In this document: in pieces, positions 51,275-59,556 of the stretch
How the letters are laid out: each line of letters opens with the position of its first letter
How positions within the stretch are numbered: position 1 is the stretch's first letter
NCBI GenBank assembly: GCA_040222235.1
Contig: JAVKDO010000142.1
Span: 6,058-70,057 of the forward strand
Direction of reading: 5' to 3'
DNA length: 64,000 nucleotides
From: UBA6059 sp040222235
Lineage (GTDB): Bacteria > Bacteroidota > Bacteroidia > Cytophagales > Cyclobacteriaceae
Notes under the pieces: generated by a model
Told to the model about the DNA's origin: nothing
Database searches by the model: none
Seen by the model: the letters and a program-made list of their open reading frames with translations, nothing else
Translations under genes and position numbers: made by a program

Positions 51275-51495
51275 GTAGTTTTCAAAACAAACATTTGAAT
51301 ACGATAAAGAGGCCTGTTGAATAAGTATAATTGTGGTATAAAACAAAATATTATTTCACAAAACATAACCTTACACAACTATCTTTCGTGTAATTATCTA
51401 TAGGTTGTAGTTAAGCTTTTCTCACCCTCAGTCCGGATCATACCGGGAGCTCCCTCTTTACAGTTTTATTGTTTAACCATTTAAATACTACTATT
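51275..51495. promoter_or_regulatory. Leader region of the HU-type gene
   Basis: AT-rich, containing TATCTTTC at 51380-51387, close to the Bacteroidota -7 element TAnnTTTG, and a perfect GGGAGCTCCC palindrome at 51445-51454. It suggests a long 5' leader. Confidence 0.4.
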
Positions 51496-51918
51496 ATGTC
51501 TATAATGTATAAGGCCATAGGTCGTGGGCAGCCGGGAGTGGCTGGTGGCGGTGATTTGAAATATTACCCTACGATAGTTCGAGAGCGTAACGTCGATTTC
51601 AGACGTTTTATTAAGCAGATCGCTGAGTTAAATACCGTAAATACTGCCGATGTTTATGCAGTAATTGATTCCATGCTACAGTTGATCAATCGTCACCTGA
51701 GCCAGGGACGTACAGTGGAGTTGGGTCATTTTGGCAACTTCTCGATCAGCCTCAGGACAGAGGGGTCGGAGACGCCAGAAGAAGTCAATCGCAGTAAGAT
51801 CAAAGGGACGAAAATCCTATTCAGACCAAGTCTGGAGTTCAAAGAGACTTTAGCAGGTATCTCCTACCAAAAGATCGAGAATCCCGATCTTGCACCTCTA
51901 CCTGCCGAAGCACCATAG
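51496..51918 (+). CDS. HU-family (HU-HIG) DNA-binding protein
   Basis: The start is placed at ATG 51496 (MSIMYKAIGRGQPGV), giving 140 residues; the frame also opens at 51469. The HU core is visible: DFRRFIKQIAELNTVNTADV, IDSMLQLINRHLSQGRTVEL, HFGNFSISLRTEGSETPEEV and KILFRPSLEFKETL, where the beta-arm that inserts into DNA lies. The extra Gly-rich N-terminus (GRGQPGVAGGGDLKYYP) and Pro-rich tail define the Bacteroidota HU-HIG type. It bends DNA as a dimer. It follows the 22-bp array and is closed by a strong terminator. Confidence 0.9.
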   Translation: MSIMYKAIGRGQPGVAGGGDLKYYPTIVRERNVDFRRFIKQIAELNTVNTADVYAVIDSMLQLINRHLSQGRTVELGHFGNFSISLRTEGSETPEEVNRSKIKGTKILFRPSLEFKETLAGISYQKIENPDLAPLPAEAP

Positions 51919-51942
51919 TGCAGGGCCTATTCCCTAACCGCA

Positions 51943-51968
51943 GGCTGTCAGCAGACAGCCTTTTTTTT
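51943..51968 (+). terminator. Intrinsic terminator of the HU gene
   Basis: GGCTGTC (51943-51949), loop AGCA, GACAGCC (51954-51960), then eight T (51961-51968): a textbook Rho-independent terminator. Confidence 0.95.
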
Positions 51969-52066
51969 GCATCTCGCCTTCTGATCACTTTTTCACCTTC
52001 TGTGTAAAGGAACCACTTTGCTTTCTTCAGCCACTTTCACAGCTTGGTTCTCAGCCATACATAGCA

Positions 52067-53146
52067 CTACTTCCCTACCGCCTTCATCATTTTATGGAAA
52101 ATGCTATTGTTCTCATAAACTCCTGAGAAGGCCTCAGCACCAGGCCCAAAGGCAAAAACAGGTACCAACGTAGCAGAGTGACCATCTGTAGCAAATGCTC
52201 CTTTCACCTCGGCATAGTCACCATCGTTGGAAGCCAGGGTGTAGCCAGCTGTTTCATGATCTGCGGTGACAATCACTAGCGTCTCTCCATCCTGGGCTGC
52301 ATAGTCCAGTACCTGCCCTATCACCTCATCAAAGTCCAACAGCTCAGAGACGAGATAGTCCTCCTCGTTATCATGCCCACCCCAGTCAATTTGCGAACCC
52401 TCGATCATCAAGAAGAATGGATTTTCTGATAAGTCAAAATAGCCCAGTGCTTTCTGAGTCGACTGACCAAGGAAATCACCACGTCCGTCTAGCATTCTCG
52501 GCATGCCATCATCATCCAGCAGATAGCCATAGCGCTGATCAGCAGCCACTGCGCCATCCAGACTTGTCGTATCTACTGTATACCCAGCCGCTTTGAGTTT
52601 TTCGAAAGTATTGCGACCGTTGATGTTACCTGAGAAGTACTCCTGTCCTCCACCAGCAAAGAAGTCAATATCAGACTCCACCAGTTGAGCAGCGATCTCG
52701 TCCTGCATTCCTCGTAGCTTCACATGCGCATAAAAACAGGCTGGCGTAGCATGCGTAATTGAGGAGGTCGAGATCACGCCCGTCTTCCAGGATTGCTCTG
52801 ATAGGATTTCCACGATAGTAGGTACGGCCATCGTGTCCACATCCATCCCGATGGCACCATTGTAGGTCTTCACACCCGCAGAGAAGGCGGTGGCCCCTGA
52901 GGCAGAGTCGGTTACCTTCTGCTTTGCTGTGGAAGTACGACTGAGGCCGACGTGTTTGAACCTGCTAAAATTTGGAGTGCCCTCTTTATAATAGTAGGCA
53001 GAAGACACCTGACTCAGGCCCATTCCATCACCTATCAGCAGAATGATGTTTTTTGGTTTCTTGACCTCTTCCACTACCGGTGTTGGAGGAGTCGAGTTGC
53101 AGGCTTGAAGAAAGAGGACAAAAAGGAGTGGCGCTAGATATTTCAT
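52067..53146 (-). CDS. Alkaline phosphatase (PhoA family) lipoprotein
   Basis: This 359-residue protein has a lipoprotein signal (LFLQAC, Cys16) and the complete active site of the PhoA family: D40 in LLIGDGMGLSQVS, nucleophile S81 in KVTDSASGATAFS, EGSQIDWGGHDNE and VTADHETAGYTLAS with metal-binding Asp and His, and DGHSATLVPVFAFGPGA with the last histidine. It removes phosphate from organic esters outside the inner membrane. Shorter than E. coli PhoA, but typical for Bacteroidota. No Pho regulon gene is adjacent. Confidence 0.92.
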   Translation of the reverse strand: MKYLAPLLFVLFLQACNSTPPTPVVEEVKKPKNIILLIGDGMGLSQVSSAYYYKEGTPNFSRFKHVGLSRTSTAKQKVTDSASGATAFSAGVKTYNGAIGMDVDTMAVPTIVEILSEQSWKTGVISTSSITHATPACFYAHVKLRGMQDEIAAQLVESDIDFFAGGGQEYFSGNINGRNTFEKLKAAGYTVDTTSLDGAVAADQRYGYLLDDDGMPRMLDGRGDFLGQSTQKALGYFDLSENPFFLMIEGSQIDWGGHDNEEDYLVSELLDFDEVIGQVLDYAAQDGETLVIVTADHETAGYTLASNDGDYAEVKGAFATDGHSATLVPVFAFGPGAEAFSGVYENNSIFHKMMKAVGK

Positions 53147-53656
53147 GGGACTAAGTTAATTCTGATTTGATTGTCACCTTTGCTGTTCGTGATAATTAAC
53201 AATTTGGTCATCGTGAGTGTGACTATATATTAACGCGAGCTAACGGATAAACATCGCAAATCTCCTGGAAAAGTCTGAAACCCAATGTCGCAGCACAGCG
53301 GAGATATCCCATTAGGCAAACACTTCCATTCTAGCCAATTATCCTAGCAACAAATAAGCCGTCTTCTCTCTTTATTAGCAATGACGTATTCCGTACTGTC
53401 AGTCTAAAGGAGCCTGTCGAAGACTTGTTGGTCAGAACCTGCGAAGTATCCTTCGACGAGTTCAGGATGACAGGTATCGCCGATACTATGCGTCATTGCA
53501 ATTCGTCCGATTAGCACCTAAATGTTATATCTCAAAAGGACATTTGTTTTTAAACTCCTCAGCCATTCAACTCACACTACGATTTGACCACCGTTATCAA
53601 AACCAACTCGGAATTTCACAAGCTTCGTTTAACTTGGTAATCAAACTACGAATCTT
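53147..53656. other. Intergenic region holding the nested-repeat element
   Basis: No coding frame. Apart from the 53378-53499 repeat I see only AT-rich promoter-like sequence for the two divergent exported enzymes. Confidence 0.5.
53378..53499. repeat. 122-nt element of nested inverted repeats
   Basis: Outer arms GCAATGACG/CGTCATTGC (53378-53386, 53491-53499), middle CTGTCA/TGACAG (53396-53401, 53468-53473), inner GTCGAAG/CTTCGAC (53416-53422, 53451-53457). It would fold into one long imperfect hairpin. The CTTCGAC..TTCAGGATGACAG wording is common in intergenic repeats of marine Bacteroidota. It resembles a small MITE- or REP-like element. Confidence 0.65.
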
Positions 53657-56437
53657 ATGCGGTACCTGACTCTACTCTTCCTTATTGCTTTGCCTTCTAT
53701 CATGGTGGGCCAATCCAAAAAAGTGCTCGACCACTCCGCTTACGACGAATGGAGGAAGATCGAAAATCAGGCGATCAGTACTGATGGTGACCACATTCAC
53801 TACAGCTTGATATCACATGGCTATGCTGATCCTGTCTTTGTCCTAAAGACGAACAAGGGAGAAGAACTTCTCAGGTATGACCGGGGCAACAAGGGACAGT
53901 TTAGCGCCGATGGCAAGTATGTGACCTTCACGATAGTGCCTGGAGATGCCACTGTGCGTGACCTCAAGCGTGTCAAAACCAAAGAAGAAGAGCTACCGCA
54001 AGATACCCTGGCTATCTATGATATCGAAAACCAAAGCCTAACCAAGCTTCCCTACTTGCAGTCGGTCACCCTACCGGAAAAATGGAGCGGCTGGATGGCT
54101 TATCAGACCATACTGCAGCCAGACACCACCAAAAAGAAAGCTAAGAAGTCCAACAAGGACAATGGCTACCCATTGACTGTTAGACGCCTGTCTGATGGAG
54201 CTACCTGGGAGCTGCCTTTCGTACAATCTTATGCCTTTAGTGAAATAGGATCGATGCTCTCTGCTATATCAGGCGGTAATGATTCTACGGTAGTAGCCGG
54301 TGTATATGTCTTTAACACTGAGCAGCCGGCCTGGCAAAACACCCATTCTGCTAAGAAGGGAAAATATGAGAACCTGGCCTGGGATGAGGCTGGCAATCAA
54401 CTAGCTTTTACTGCTGATCTGGACACCACCAGGGCTTTAGTGAGAAACCCAGGACTTTACCACTGGACCAGCGGAAGTACTGAGGCTGGACTCATCCTTG
54501 ACAGTACGAATGATTTTGTAAAGTCAGACATGCAGGTCAACCCTCATCAGAAACCCATGTTTTCTCAAAACGGGCAAAAGCTCTATTTCGAGATCATGCC
54601 TAACCCCATCCAGCAAGACACTTCCCTACTCGAAGACGAGATTGTCAATGTGGAGGTGTGGAGTTACAAAGACCCACGCTTATATACACAGCAGGAAATC
54701 GACAAGAAGAATGATGTCAAAAAAGGCTACTCAGCGCTGCTGGATATCAATTCCGGTAGGTTCACCCAACTAGGATCAGAAGAGCTCCCTGACGTCATGC
54801 ATGGCAATGAAGGGAATGCTGGAATCTCTCTGGCTGCCAACAATCAACCCTATCTACAGTCGCGTACCTGGGAGGGTTTCCCTGATTACAATGACTTATA
54901 TATCATCAATCAAGGCACAGGCGAGACGAAGTTGATCGCCACCAAGGTTCGCGGTAGTGCAGAGCTATCCCCCATGGGCAGATACGCCTACTGGTATGAT
55001 CGTGTAGACTCGGCATGGTTCACCTACAACATTGGCAGTGAAAAGCTCGAGCAGGTAACCTTCAATGATCAGCTTACTTACTATGACGAGGAGAATGACT
55101 CGCCGGACTTCCCCAGTCCGTACGGCCTCATGAGCTGGACTGAGGATGACAGCAAGATGCTGATCTACGATCGGTTCGATGTATGGGAGGTAGATCCTAA
55201 CAGCGCCGTATCACCCATCAATCTTACCAGAAATGGCAGATCAACAATGACGAAATATCGGTATGTGAAACTGGATGATGAGGAGAGGTTTATCAGCAAA
55301 GGACAAAAGCTACTCTTTACTGCCTTCCGCGAAAGTAACAAGGGGGCAGCAGTGGTCAGCATGACATATGGCCGATCTGGAATGGCCACTCTGGCGTCTG
55401 GTGATCTGCATTACAAAGGGTTCAAAAAAGCAAGAGACAGCAAAGAACTCATTTTCCAACAAGAAAATTTTGAGGTCTTCCCTGACATCCACGCCACCAC
55501 ATTGGACTGGAAGTCTACCACTCGTATCTCTACCGCCAATCCACAGCAGGCAGAGTACAATTGGGGTACCGCTGAGATCCATAAGTTTACGAGTCTCGAT
55601 GGCAAGTCACTCGAAGGGCTCTTGATAAAACCGGAGAACTTCGATCCCACGAAGAAGTATCCAATGTTGGTCAACTTCTACGAGACGAGTTCGGACGGTC
55701 TCAACCGACATAGAGAGCCCTCTCCTGGACGCTCGACGATGAACTATAGCTTCTATGCCAGCCGTGGCTATGTTATCTTCAATCCTGATGTAGTCTACCG
55801 TGAAGGTTATCCCGGAGAGAGCGCTTACAACTGCGTGATGCCGGGTGTGCTTTCACTCATAGAGGAAGGCTTTGTGGACAAGGATCGAGTCGGTGTGCAG
55901 GGCCACAGCTGGGGTGGCTACCAGATCGCCTATTTGGTAACCCAAACCGACCTATTCCGCTGTGCGGAGGCAGGTGCACCCGTACCTAACATGGTAAGTG
56001 CCTACGGAGGCATTCGTTGGTGGACTGGACTTAGCAGAATGTTCCAATACGAGCATACTCAGTCCCGTATCGGTGGTACGCTCTGGCAATACCCGCTTCG
56101 ATTTATTGAGAATTCTCCCATCTTCTATATAGATAAGATCAATACGCCACTCCTACTCATGCACAACGATGCTGATGGTCATGTGCCATGGTATCAGGGT
56201 ATTGAGCTGTTTGTGGCTTTACGTCGCTTAGGCAAGCCTTCATGGATGCTTAACTACCAGGGAGAGCCACACTGGCCGCTCAAGCTGCAAAACAAGATTG
56301 ACTTCAATGTTCGGCTGCAGCAGTACTTTGACTACTACCTCAAGGATGCTCCAATGCCGGAATGGATGGACAAGGGAGTGCCTGCCATTCAGATGGGAAT
56401 CGATCAGAATTTGGATTTGATTGATGGGAATGAGTAG
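53657..56437 (+). CDS. S9-family (prolyl oligopeptidase/DPP-like) exported peptidase
   Basis: This 926-residue protein has a signal peptide (LTLLFLIALPSIMVGQ), a long N-terminal propeller-like region and a C-terminal alpha/beta-hydrolase: GVQGHSWGGYQIAYL with nucleophile Ser751, LLLMHNDADGHVPWYQGIE with the Asp, and NYQGEPHWPLKL with the His. It cleaves peptides, probably short ones, in the periplasm or outside. It is longer than DPP4-like enzymes because of an enlarged propeller (with KKKAKKSNKDNG insertion). Confidence 0.9.
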   Translation: MRYLTLLFLIALPSIMVGQSKKVLDHSAYDEWRKIENQAISTDGDHIHYSLISHGYADPVFVLKTNKGEELLRYDRGNKGQFSADGKYVTFTIVPGDATVRDLKRVKTKEEELPQDTLAIYDIENQSLTKLPYLQSVTLPEKWSGWMAYQTILQPDTTKKKAKKSNKDNGYPLTVRRLSDGATWELPFVQSYAFSEIGSMLSAISGGNDSTVVAGVYVFNTEQPAWQNTHSAKKGKYENLAWDEAGNQLAFTADLDTTRALVRNPGLYHWTSGSTEAGLILDSTNDFVKSDMQVNPHQKPMFSQNGQKLYFEIMPNPIQQDTSLLEDEIVNVEVWSYKDPRLYTQQEIDKKNDVKKGYSALLDINSGRFTQLGSEELPDVMHGNEGNAGISLAANNQPYLQSRTWEGFPDYNDLYIINQGTGETKLIATKVRGSAELSPMGRYAYWYDRVDSAWFTYNIGSEKLEQVTFNDQLTYYDEENDSPDFPSPYGLMSWTEDDSKMLIYDRFDVWEVDPNSAVSPINLTRNGRSTMTKYRYVKLDDEERFISKGQKLLFTAFRESNKGAAVVSMTYGRSGMATLASGDLHYKGFKKARDSKELIFQQENFEVFPDIHATTLDWKSTTRISTANPQQAEYNWGTAEIHKFTSLDGKSLEGLLIKPENFDPTKKYPMLVNFYETSSDGLNRHREPSPGRSTMNYSFYASRGYVIFNPDVVYREGYPGESAYNCVMPGVLSLIEEGFVDKDRVGVQGHSWGGYQIAYLVTQTDLFRCAEAGAPVPNMVSAYGGIRWWTGLSRMFQYEHTQSRIGGTLWQYPLRFIENSPIFYIDKINTPLLLMHNDADGHVPWYQGIELFVALRRLGKPSWMLNYQGEPHWPLKLQNKIDFNVRLQQYFDYYLKDAPMPEWMDKGVPAIQMGIDQNLDLIDGNE

Positions 56438-56533
56438 CAATCGTTCTTGAATATTCTTCTGGGTTTAGTAAAGTATACTCGAAGAAGCTAAATTAACTTC
56501 CGAATAATTAACCGCCCTTACGGGCCTACGATC

Positions 56534-56635
56534 ATGGGTAAAGCACAAGACGCCAAAAAGGCAGTAAAAAAAGAACCAACAAAGACCATCAAGGAAAAAA
56601 GAGCCGAAAAGAAGCTTAAGAAAGGCAAGCACTAG
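56534..56635 (+). CDS. 33-residue lysine-rich small protein
   Basis: ATG 56534 to TAG 56635 encodes 33 residues, mostly Lys, Glu and Ala, e.g. KAVKKEPTKTIKEKRAEKK, with a net positive charge. Short basic proteins with the same K-P-T-K-T..EK pattern recur in Bacteroidota, which supports reality. A small hairpin (GCCC TTAC GGGC) lies 8 nt before the start. It lies 96 nt after the S9 peptidase gene. Role unknown; nucleic-acid or ribosome binding is conceivable. Confidence 0.7.
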   Translation: MGKAQDAKKAVKKEPTKTIKEKRAEKKLKKGKH

Positions 56636-56786
56636 TCGAAGCTGAAAGTTGTGGGTCAAAACACCCACAGGACTCCTCATATTTTTGTTGTGGAAAAAGA
56701 ACTCCGTTCTCAGCTAGTTGGAAGTCTTTGGGCTTTAGAAACTTGGGCTATTTTCAATTTTACAGATCAACCTAACCCTAAGCACA

Positions 56787-58409
56787 TTGAAAAATAATGC
56801 TCATCACTCCGGCCTTACCATTAAGTTGGCCCTTGGAATCATACTGATTTTTGCGGTAGCGCTTCCAAGTCTCAAAGCCCAGCATCATGGTGGAGACGGA
56901 CTACCCCATGATTTTATGGATTCCATTGCGCTCTTCCCCAAGGCATTGGGGGATGTGGAATGGAAGGTTTCCTCCAAGAATGAGCAAGCCATGGCTTACT
57001 TCAATCAGGGTATTCAGCTGAAATATGCTTTTGCTGTAAATGAAGCAGCGCGCTCTTTTCGGCAGGCAAGAATGATTGACCCAGACTGTGCCATGTGCTA
57101 CTGGGGTGAGGCATGGGCGATGGGAGCTTATCTCAATGGTGGTATGTCCAAGGCCAAGGGACCGCTAGCCTATGAGGCTATGCAAAAAGCGATTGAGCTG
57201 GCAAATAAGAACGCCTCTCCTATTGAGCAGTCGATTATCGAAGCGAGTGCAGTACGTTTCGTTGAGGACTATGATCCAGAAGGCCGGCGAGAGCAAGATT
57301 CCCTATATGCACTGGCTATGAAGCCGGTCTATGACCGATACAAGAAAGATAAAAATGTGGCCACCGTCTATGCTGAGGCATTGTTCTTACTTGAAGAACG
57401 CAGCGGTAGGAGAGATATGAACGATCCTGATCTTCAGCGCCTACACAAAGTCCTTGAAGGTGTTCTGGATGTGGATATCAAACATCCCGGCGCATGTCAT
57501 CTATATGTGCATGCTACTGAATCCACTAATCGACCAGATCTTGGTGAAGCATGTGCGGAGTTTTTGGGCAGTTCGATACCCGGGGCAAGTCACATCAATC
57601 ATATGCCCTCTCATACCTGGAATGAGGTAGGACGCTGGGGTGAATCTGTCAGAGCCAACTTGCAGGCCTGGCATTCGGACTTGAAAGCGGAGATTGGCGA
57701 AGGAGTCGCTATCTACCCTTCTCACAATCTTCATATGCTTTTGTATGCAGCGTCTTTTGATGGGCAGGGTGCTATCGCAATACAGGCTGGAAAAGACTAC
57801 CACAAATCAACAGGCAATAGCATGTACCATGTCCTTACCTTATTGAGGTTTGGGCGATTTGATGAAATACTGGAGGTCACTGAGCGACCTGAACAAACTA
57901 TCCCCGGAGCATTGTGGGATTTTTCCCAAGGTTATGCTCGATTGCGTAATGGAGAGGCTGACTTTGCCAGGGCCTATCTCACGAGAGTCCGAACAAATGC
58001 TGATACCGCTACTTCGAAGTTTCGTAGACATCCAGCGGAGCAATTGCTCGGCATCACAGGATATATCCTCGAAGGGGCGATTTACAGAGCCGAAGGTAAT
58101 ATGGAGGCCGCCCTTTTGAGTTTTATCAAGGCGGTTGAGCTGGAGGATAGCATGGAGTATGATGAACCTGAGCCACTACCCTTCGACTCTAGGCATTGGT
58201 TAGGCGCAGCGTCGCTGGAAGACGGACAATACGCGGAAGCAGAGCAGGTCTATCGCACAGAGCTGGAAGACCATCCTAACAATGGCTGGTCTCATTATGG
58301 TTTGATTCAGGCATTGGAAGGGCAAGGCAAGTCCAGCGAGGAAGTGAAGTTACTACTTGAGAAAAGTTGGGGGCGCTCTGATTATTGGATACGAGCCTCC
58401 AGATACTAA
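56787..58409 (+). CDS. Exported TPR-repeat protein
   Basis: The 540-residue product starts at TTG 56787, which precedes a proper signal peptide (LALGIILIFAVALPSLKAQ); no ATG gives an equally good one. It then shows AYFNQGIQLKYAFAVNEAAR and RSFRQARMIDPDCAMCYWGE, several tetratricopeptide helices, and a His-rich middle (HLYVHATEST; SHINHMPSHTWNEVGRWGES), ending in TPRs (AEQVYRTELEDHPNNGWSHY). The Cys-x2-C motif and histidines suggest metal or heme binding. Function unknown. Confidence 0.82.
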   Translation: MKNNAHHSGLTIKLALGIILIFAVALPSLKAQHHGGDGLPHDFMDSIALFPKALGDVEWKVSSKNEQAMAYFNQGIQLKYAFAVNEAARSFRQARMIDPDCAMCYWGEAWAMGAYLNGGMSKAKGPLAYEAMQKAIELANKNASPIEQSIIEASAVRFVEDYDPEGRREQDSLYALAMKPVYDRYKKDKNVATVYAEALFLLEERSGRRDMNDPDLQRLHKVLEGVLDVDIKHPGACHLYVHATESTNRPDLGEACAEFLGSSIPGASHINHMPSHTWNEVGRWGESVRANLQAWHSDLKAEIGEGVAIYPSHNLHMLLYAASFDGQGAIAIQAGKDYHKSTGNSMYHVLTLLRFGRFDEILEVTERPEQTIPGALWDFSQGYARLRNGEADFARAYLTRVRTNADTATSKFRRHPAEQLLGITGYILEGAIYRAEGNMEAALLSFIKAVELEDSMEYDEPEPLPFDSRHWLGAASLEDGQYAEAEQVYRTELEDHPNNGWSHYGLIQALEGQGKSSEEVKLLLEKSWGRSDYWIRASRY

Positions 58410-58422
58410 TCCATAAGCATAG

Positions 58423-58851
58423 CTAGGTCTGATTATAGACTTTAGTCCTATTGACCACAAACTTCTGAAAACCAGAGGCTGGATCAATCCCAGGAACGTC
58501 GAGCCCAGCATTGATATACCATTGCATACTGGAGTGTCTACCAAAAAAAGTCGCTGGCATATCAGCCGGGATCGGCACCTCGCAGTTCCATGACTTACTC
58601 TCTCCAGCAGAGAGCTGCACAGTATTCTCCAGTTCGATAGTGGTCTCGTATATCACCTTAGTATTCGCTGACTTCTCCTCTGCCTTTACCTCTACGTAGA
58701 CTTTCTTGATGGCCAAGGTCTCTTCTTTTGCTGTCGCAGATACATTCAGTTTTAAGGCTTCATTTCCATCAATCACCGGGTTTTCTATAGTCACCACCAC
58801 CTCAGCTCCGCCACCGGTGACAAAATTCTTAACACTATCTAGCAGTCCCAT
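58423..58851 (-). CDS. Spo0M-like arrestin-fold protein, copy 1
   Basis: This 142-residue protein resembles Spo0M/arrestin-like domains: FVTGGGAEVVVTIENPVIDG, LSAGESKSWNCEVPIPADMP and WYINAGLDVPGIDPASGFQ. It is a tandem paralogue of the next gene, separated by 2 nt. In Bacillus Spo0M takes part in sporulation control, but here the role is unknown, since this group does not form spores. Shares the opening ..KIKNFVTGG.AEV with its neighbour. Confidence 0.82.
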   Translation of the reverse strand: MGLLDSVKNFVTGGGAEVVVTIENPVIDGNEALKLNVSATAKEETLAIKKVYVEVKAEEKSANTKVIYETTIELENTVQLSAGESKSWNCEVPIPADMPATFFGRHSSMQWYINAGLDVPGIDPASGFQKFVVNRTKVYNQT

Positions 58852-58853
58852 AG

Positions 58854-59351
58854 CTATACCGTTTTTAAGGAGTAATTCATTTTCTTATTGATGACAAATT
58901 CAACCCAGTCACTATCAGGATCATTACCTGGCATATCAAGGCCAGCAAATACTTCCCATTTTAAAGCAACATCCTTACCATGATAGGTCGCCAAAGCATC
59001 ATCAGGAATGTCAAATTCGGCTAACCACTTTTTGGTTTCACCCCTATTGATTTCTTCCGCCTCGGCCAGCACCATTTCACTCTCAAAATGAGCCTCATGG
59101 TGCGTCTCATAATTGTGGGTCGAGGTACTATTCCCATCTCCATCGTTAGTATGATGATGTACCAGCTTTATGTAAGTTTCCCTACCGCGAATCTTGAAGT
59201 AGACCTTCTTCACCTTGCAGTCATCTTTTGCGGTAGCCACAACGAATGCACGTAAGGGTTCACTCCCATCGGTTTCACCGGACTCAAAGACCACCTTGAC
59301 TTCAGCGGCTCCTCCAGTGACGAAATTCTTGATTTTAGAAAATATCCACAT
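58854..59351 (-). CDS. Spo0M-like arrestin-fold protein, copy 2, His-rich insertion
   Basis: The 165-residue paralogue of the downstream gene has the same frame: KIKNFVTGGAAEVKVVFESG, INRGETKKWLAEFDIPDDAL and WEVFAGLDMPGNDPDSDWVE. Between strands it carries an extra histidine-rich loop (VHHHTNDGDGNSTSTHNYET). The pair probably arose by duplication; the loop may bind metal. A leader hairpin (59392-59414) precedes the start. Confidence 0.82.
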   Translation of the reverse strand: MWIFSKIKNFVTGGAAEVKVVFESGETDGSEPLRAFVVATAKDDCKVKKVYFKIRGRETYIKLVHHHTNDGDGNSTSTHNYETHHEAHFESEMVLAEAEEINRGETKKWLAEFDIPDDALATYHGKDVALKWEVFAGLDMPGNDPDSDWVEFVINKKMNYSLKTV

Positions 59352-59391
59352 ATCTCAATTTGTTCAGATAAAAGTCTTTAAAAAATAGATA

Positions 59392-59414
59392 ACCCGCCAT
59401 CCGTGCAGGTGGGT
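59392..59414. other. Hairpin upstream of the Spo0M-like pair
   Basis: ACCCGCC (59392-59398) pairs with GGTGGGT (59408-59414), one G-T; ATTTTTC follows on the plus strand. It could be a terminator or a repeat remnant. Confidence 0.35.
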
Positions 59415-59556
59415 ATTTTTCGATTCCTACAGGAAAAATTATACGGTACAGTCAAGGGTTAACCTTTCAGTAAGAATTATCGGTGGTTTCTTTATCTGGG
59501 TTGAGGCCTTTTCGACTAACTTCTAATCATAAGTGTGATTTATAACCTGAACGACT

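Noticed and set aside
51024..51278. 84-residue open frame across the 22-bp array
   Set aside because: The 22-bp period crosses the codon frame, residues are a Ser/Thr/Gln mix without a start context, and the DNA-level repeat explains the sequence better.
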